Assembly: GCA_937868455.1 (NCBI GenBank)
Contig: CALMMO010000259.1
Coordinates: 1-7,959, forward strand
From: an uncultured Marmoricola sp.
GTDB lineage: Bacteria > Actinomycetota > Actinomycetes > Propionibacteriales > Nocardioidaceae
Direction of reading: 5' to 3'
Length of the DNA: 7,959 nucleotides
In this document: positions 7,293 through 7,959 of the stretch, piece by piece
Layout: each line of letters opens with the position of its first letter
Position numbering within the stretch: position 1 is the first letter of the stretch
Notes under the pieces: generated by a model
The model's database searches: none
Told to the model about the DNA's origin: nothing
The model's input: only the letters and a program-made list of their open reading frames with translations
Position numbers and translations under genes: made by a program

Positions 7293-7385
7293 GGGGTTCT
7301 CCTTGGTTGGTGCTGCATCTGGTCGGTGGTGCGTCTGGGTCAATGCGCGGAGTTGGCCGCACACGAGGTGGAGCGGTCCGACGAG

Positions 7386-7458
7386 TCGGGGCGACAGGAC
7401 TCGAACCTGCGGTCTCCTGCTCCCAAAGCAGGCGCGCTAGCCACTACGCTACGCCCCG
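7386..7458 (-). tRNA. tRNA-Pro (anticodon UGG)
   Basis: 73-nt cloverleaf on the minus strand. The acceptor stem CGGGGCG (7452-7458) pairs with CGCCCCG (7387-7393), with discriminator A at 7386. The D-loop contains GG. The anticodon stem CCTGC/GCAGG closes the loop TTTGGGA, giving anticodon TGG. The T-arm GCAGG-TTCGAGT-CCTGT is normal. The 3' CCA is not encoded and must be added enzymatically. The UGG anticodon reads CCA and, by wobble, other proline codons. It lies 37 bp downstream of tRNA-Gly and about 93 bp upstream of tig. Confidence 0.97.
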
Positions 7459-7462
7459 TTTC

Positions 7463-7478
7463 ACGCCTCGAAAGGCGT
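7463..7478 (-). other. Inter-tRNA hairpin with UUCG loop
   Basis: In the 37-bp spacer between tRNA-Gly and tRNA-Pro, ACGCCT (7463-7468) and AGGCGT (7473-7478) form a perfect 6-bp stem. As minus-strand RNA it reads ACGCCU-UUCG-AGGCGU. No U tract follows, and tRNA-Pro begins 4 nt later, so an RNA-processing or spacing element in a tRNA co-transcript is more likely than a terminator. Confidence 0.45.
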
Positions 7479-7495
7479 ACGTCGGACACGCTCCG

Positions 7496-7566
7496 AGCGG
7501 ATGACGGGAATCGAACCCGCGTAGCCAGTTTGGAAGACTGGGGCTCTACCATTGAGCTACATCCGC
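7496..7566 (-). tRNA. tRNA-Gly (anticodon UCC)
   Basis: 71-nt cloverleaf on the minus strand. The acceptor stem GCGGATG (revcomp of 7560-7566) pairs with CATCCGC (revcomp of 7497-7503); discriminator U at 7496, as usual for bacterial tRNA-Gly. D-arm GCTC-AATGGTA-GAGC. Anticodon stem CCAGT/ACTGG with loop CTTCCAA gives anticodon TCC. T-arm GCGGG-TTCGATT-CCCGT. CCA is not encoded. It reads GGA and GGG codons. It is the first of the tRNA pair in transcription order, and its promoter should lie in 7567-7645, where I see no clear -10/-35 pair. Confidence 0.97.
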
Positions 7567-7590
7567 GCGCCATCACCACGGTTGCGGGGA

Positions 7591-7620
7591 AGGCCGGGCA
7601 ATCATTCCACACCCGGGCCT
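7591..7620 (-). terminator. Hairpin after the glycosylase gene
   Basis: AGGCCGGG (7591-7598) and CCCGGGCCT (7612-7620) form an 8-bp stem with a single bulged base and a 13-nt loop, 25 nt after the glycosylase stop and 25 nt before tRNA-Gly. On the minus strand it is followed by TTCCCC, a weak T run. It probably ends glycosylase transcription. A smaller dyad, GTGAC-TGC-GTCAC (7637-7649), overlaps the glycosylase stop codon, and a palindrome GTGATCAC (7621-7628) lies between the two. Confidence 0.45.
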
Positions 7621-7645
7621 GTGATCACGAACTCGGGTGACTGCG

Positions 7646-7959
7646 TCACTTGGCGCGCGAGCGGAACTTCGGCTGACAGCGCGGACACCAAAACAGATTG
7701 CGACCCTCAAGTTCAGCGGTGCGCACGGCTGAGTTGCACACGTGACACGGCTGGCTGGTGCGCCGATACACGTAGACCTCTCCCCCGTGATCATCCTTAC
7801 GAGGATCGCGGCCCATCGCCTCTGGCGTGTGTTCAGGGCGCACGGTATCTATGCGCCCAACCCGCACCCCTTCAGCCAACAGGTCCACCAGGTCAGCCCA
7901 CAGGGCGTCAAACTGTCCGCGCCGCAACGAGGCACCCGGTCGCATCGGATCGATGCGGT
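7646..7959 (-). CDS. Fpg/Nei-family DNA glycosylase, C-terminal part (5' end beyond the window)
   Basis: Base-excision repair glycosylase/AP lyase family that removes oxidised bases. Only the last 103 or so codons are present; the frame is open to the right edge (RIDP precedes the Met at 7945, which is internal), so the catalytic N-terminus is missing. What remains is the end of the helix-two-turn-helix domain and the zinc finger, C-x2-C-x16-C-x2-C: PCHVC at positions 66-70 counted from the internal Met, then WCPRC at 86-90. The Arg in EGRNLFWC aligns with the DNA-contacting zinc-finger Arg of Fpg. VRPEHTPEAM and VYVYRRTSQPC resemble the mycobacterial Nei-type protein that lies beside tig and clpP. 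Without the N-terminus (PE start for Fpg or Nei) the paralogue cannot be fixed, so I give no symbol. A short basic tail, PKFRSRAK, follows the zinc finger. Confidence 0.92.
   Translation of the reverse strand, partial: RIDPMRPGASLRRGQFDALWADLVDLLAEGVRVGRIDTVRPEHTPEAMGRDPRKDDHGGEVYVYRRTSQPCHVCNSAVRTAELEGRNLFWCPRCQPKFRSRAK

Noticed and set aside
7338..7343. TTGACC as -35 of a tig promoter
   Set aside because: Good hexamer, but no acceptable -10 appears 16-19 bp downstream (AGATGC region), so I do not call a promoter.
7293..7364. Longer tig start at ATG 7364
   Set aside because: The extra 24 residues are unlike trigger factor, and a strong AAGGAG precedes GTG 7292, where the conserved VKSTVE start lies.
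7044..7640. 198-aa plus-strand frame and 90-aa minus-strand frame (7340-7612) running through the tRNA genes
   Set aside because: Both pass through two well-formed tRNAs and the tig start; their peptides contain translated tRNA sequence.
1..7959. CRISPR arrays, insertion sequences, phage attachment sites, toxin-antitoxin or defence genes
   Set aside because: No tandem spaced repeats, transposase or integrase motifs seen; the tRNA 3' ends carry no visible direct-repeat copy elsewhere in the window.

Overview
The window is a stretch of actinobacterial core genome, roughly 60% G+C by eye. The evidence is the block tRNA-Gly, tRNA-Pro, tig, clpP1, clpP2, clpX, with a Nei/Fpg-type DNA glycosylase just upstream of the tRNAs; as I remember it, mycobacteria and related genera have this same order. 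ClpX and both ClpP paralogues are close to the mycobacterial proteins. GTG starts are common (clpX, clpP1, tig). Valyl-tRNA synthetase is the 'type 2', archaeal-like form that I recall from several actinobacterial families, e.g. Microbacteriaceae. The sequence does not support a genus call.

Layout: (1) 1-2340, plus strand: 3' nine-tenths of valS, running in from the left edge. (2) 2345-2365: a hairpin terminator for valS that contains the stop codon of the convergent clpX. (3) 2351-4973, minus strand: clpP1, clpP2 and clpX, in that transcription order. The two clpP genes are 3 bp apart and translationally coupled; clpX follows after a 103-bp spacer. (4) 4974-5049: a short control region upstream of clpP1 with a near-consensus ClgR operator and a -10 placed so that the transcript would start at the GTG. 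(5) 5050-5889, minus strand: an unrecognised 279-aa protein with a Tat-type signal peptide and six cysteines, sitting between tig and clpP1. (6) 5890-5966: spacer with a hairpin after tig and a candidate extended -10 for the secreted-protein gene. (7) 5967-7292, minus strand: tig, trigger factor. (8) 7293-7385: tig leader. (9) 7386-7566, minus strand: tRNA-Pro(UGG) and tRNA-Gly(UCC) with a hairpin between them. (10) 7591-7620: hairpin after the glycosylase gene. (11) 7646-7959, minus strand: C-terminal part of a Nei/Fpg-family glycosylase, running off the right edge. No gene-free stretch exceeds about 110 bp.

The genes form a protein-quality unit. Trigger factor folds nascent chains at the ribosome exit. 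ClpX unfolds tagged or damaged proteins. ClpP1 and ClpP2 form the mixed two-ring protease fed by ClpX. The tRNAs, valS and glycosylase are housekeeping neighbours.

I found no CRISPR array, mobile element, prophage or defence system. The least ordinary element is the secreted protein between tig and clpP1. It may be built from two diverged halves, each with a YP[AS]GY[ST]V motif and bounded by cysteines, and the last residue of the protein is a cysteine. The most useful regulatory observation is the ClgR-like operator in front of clpP1.
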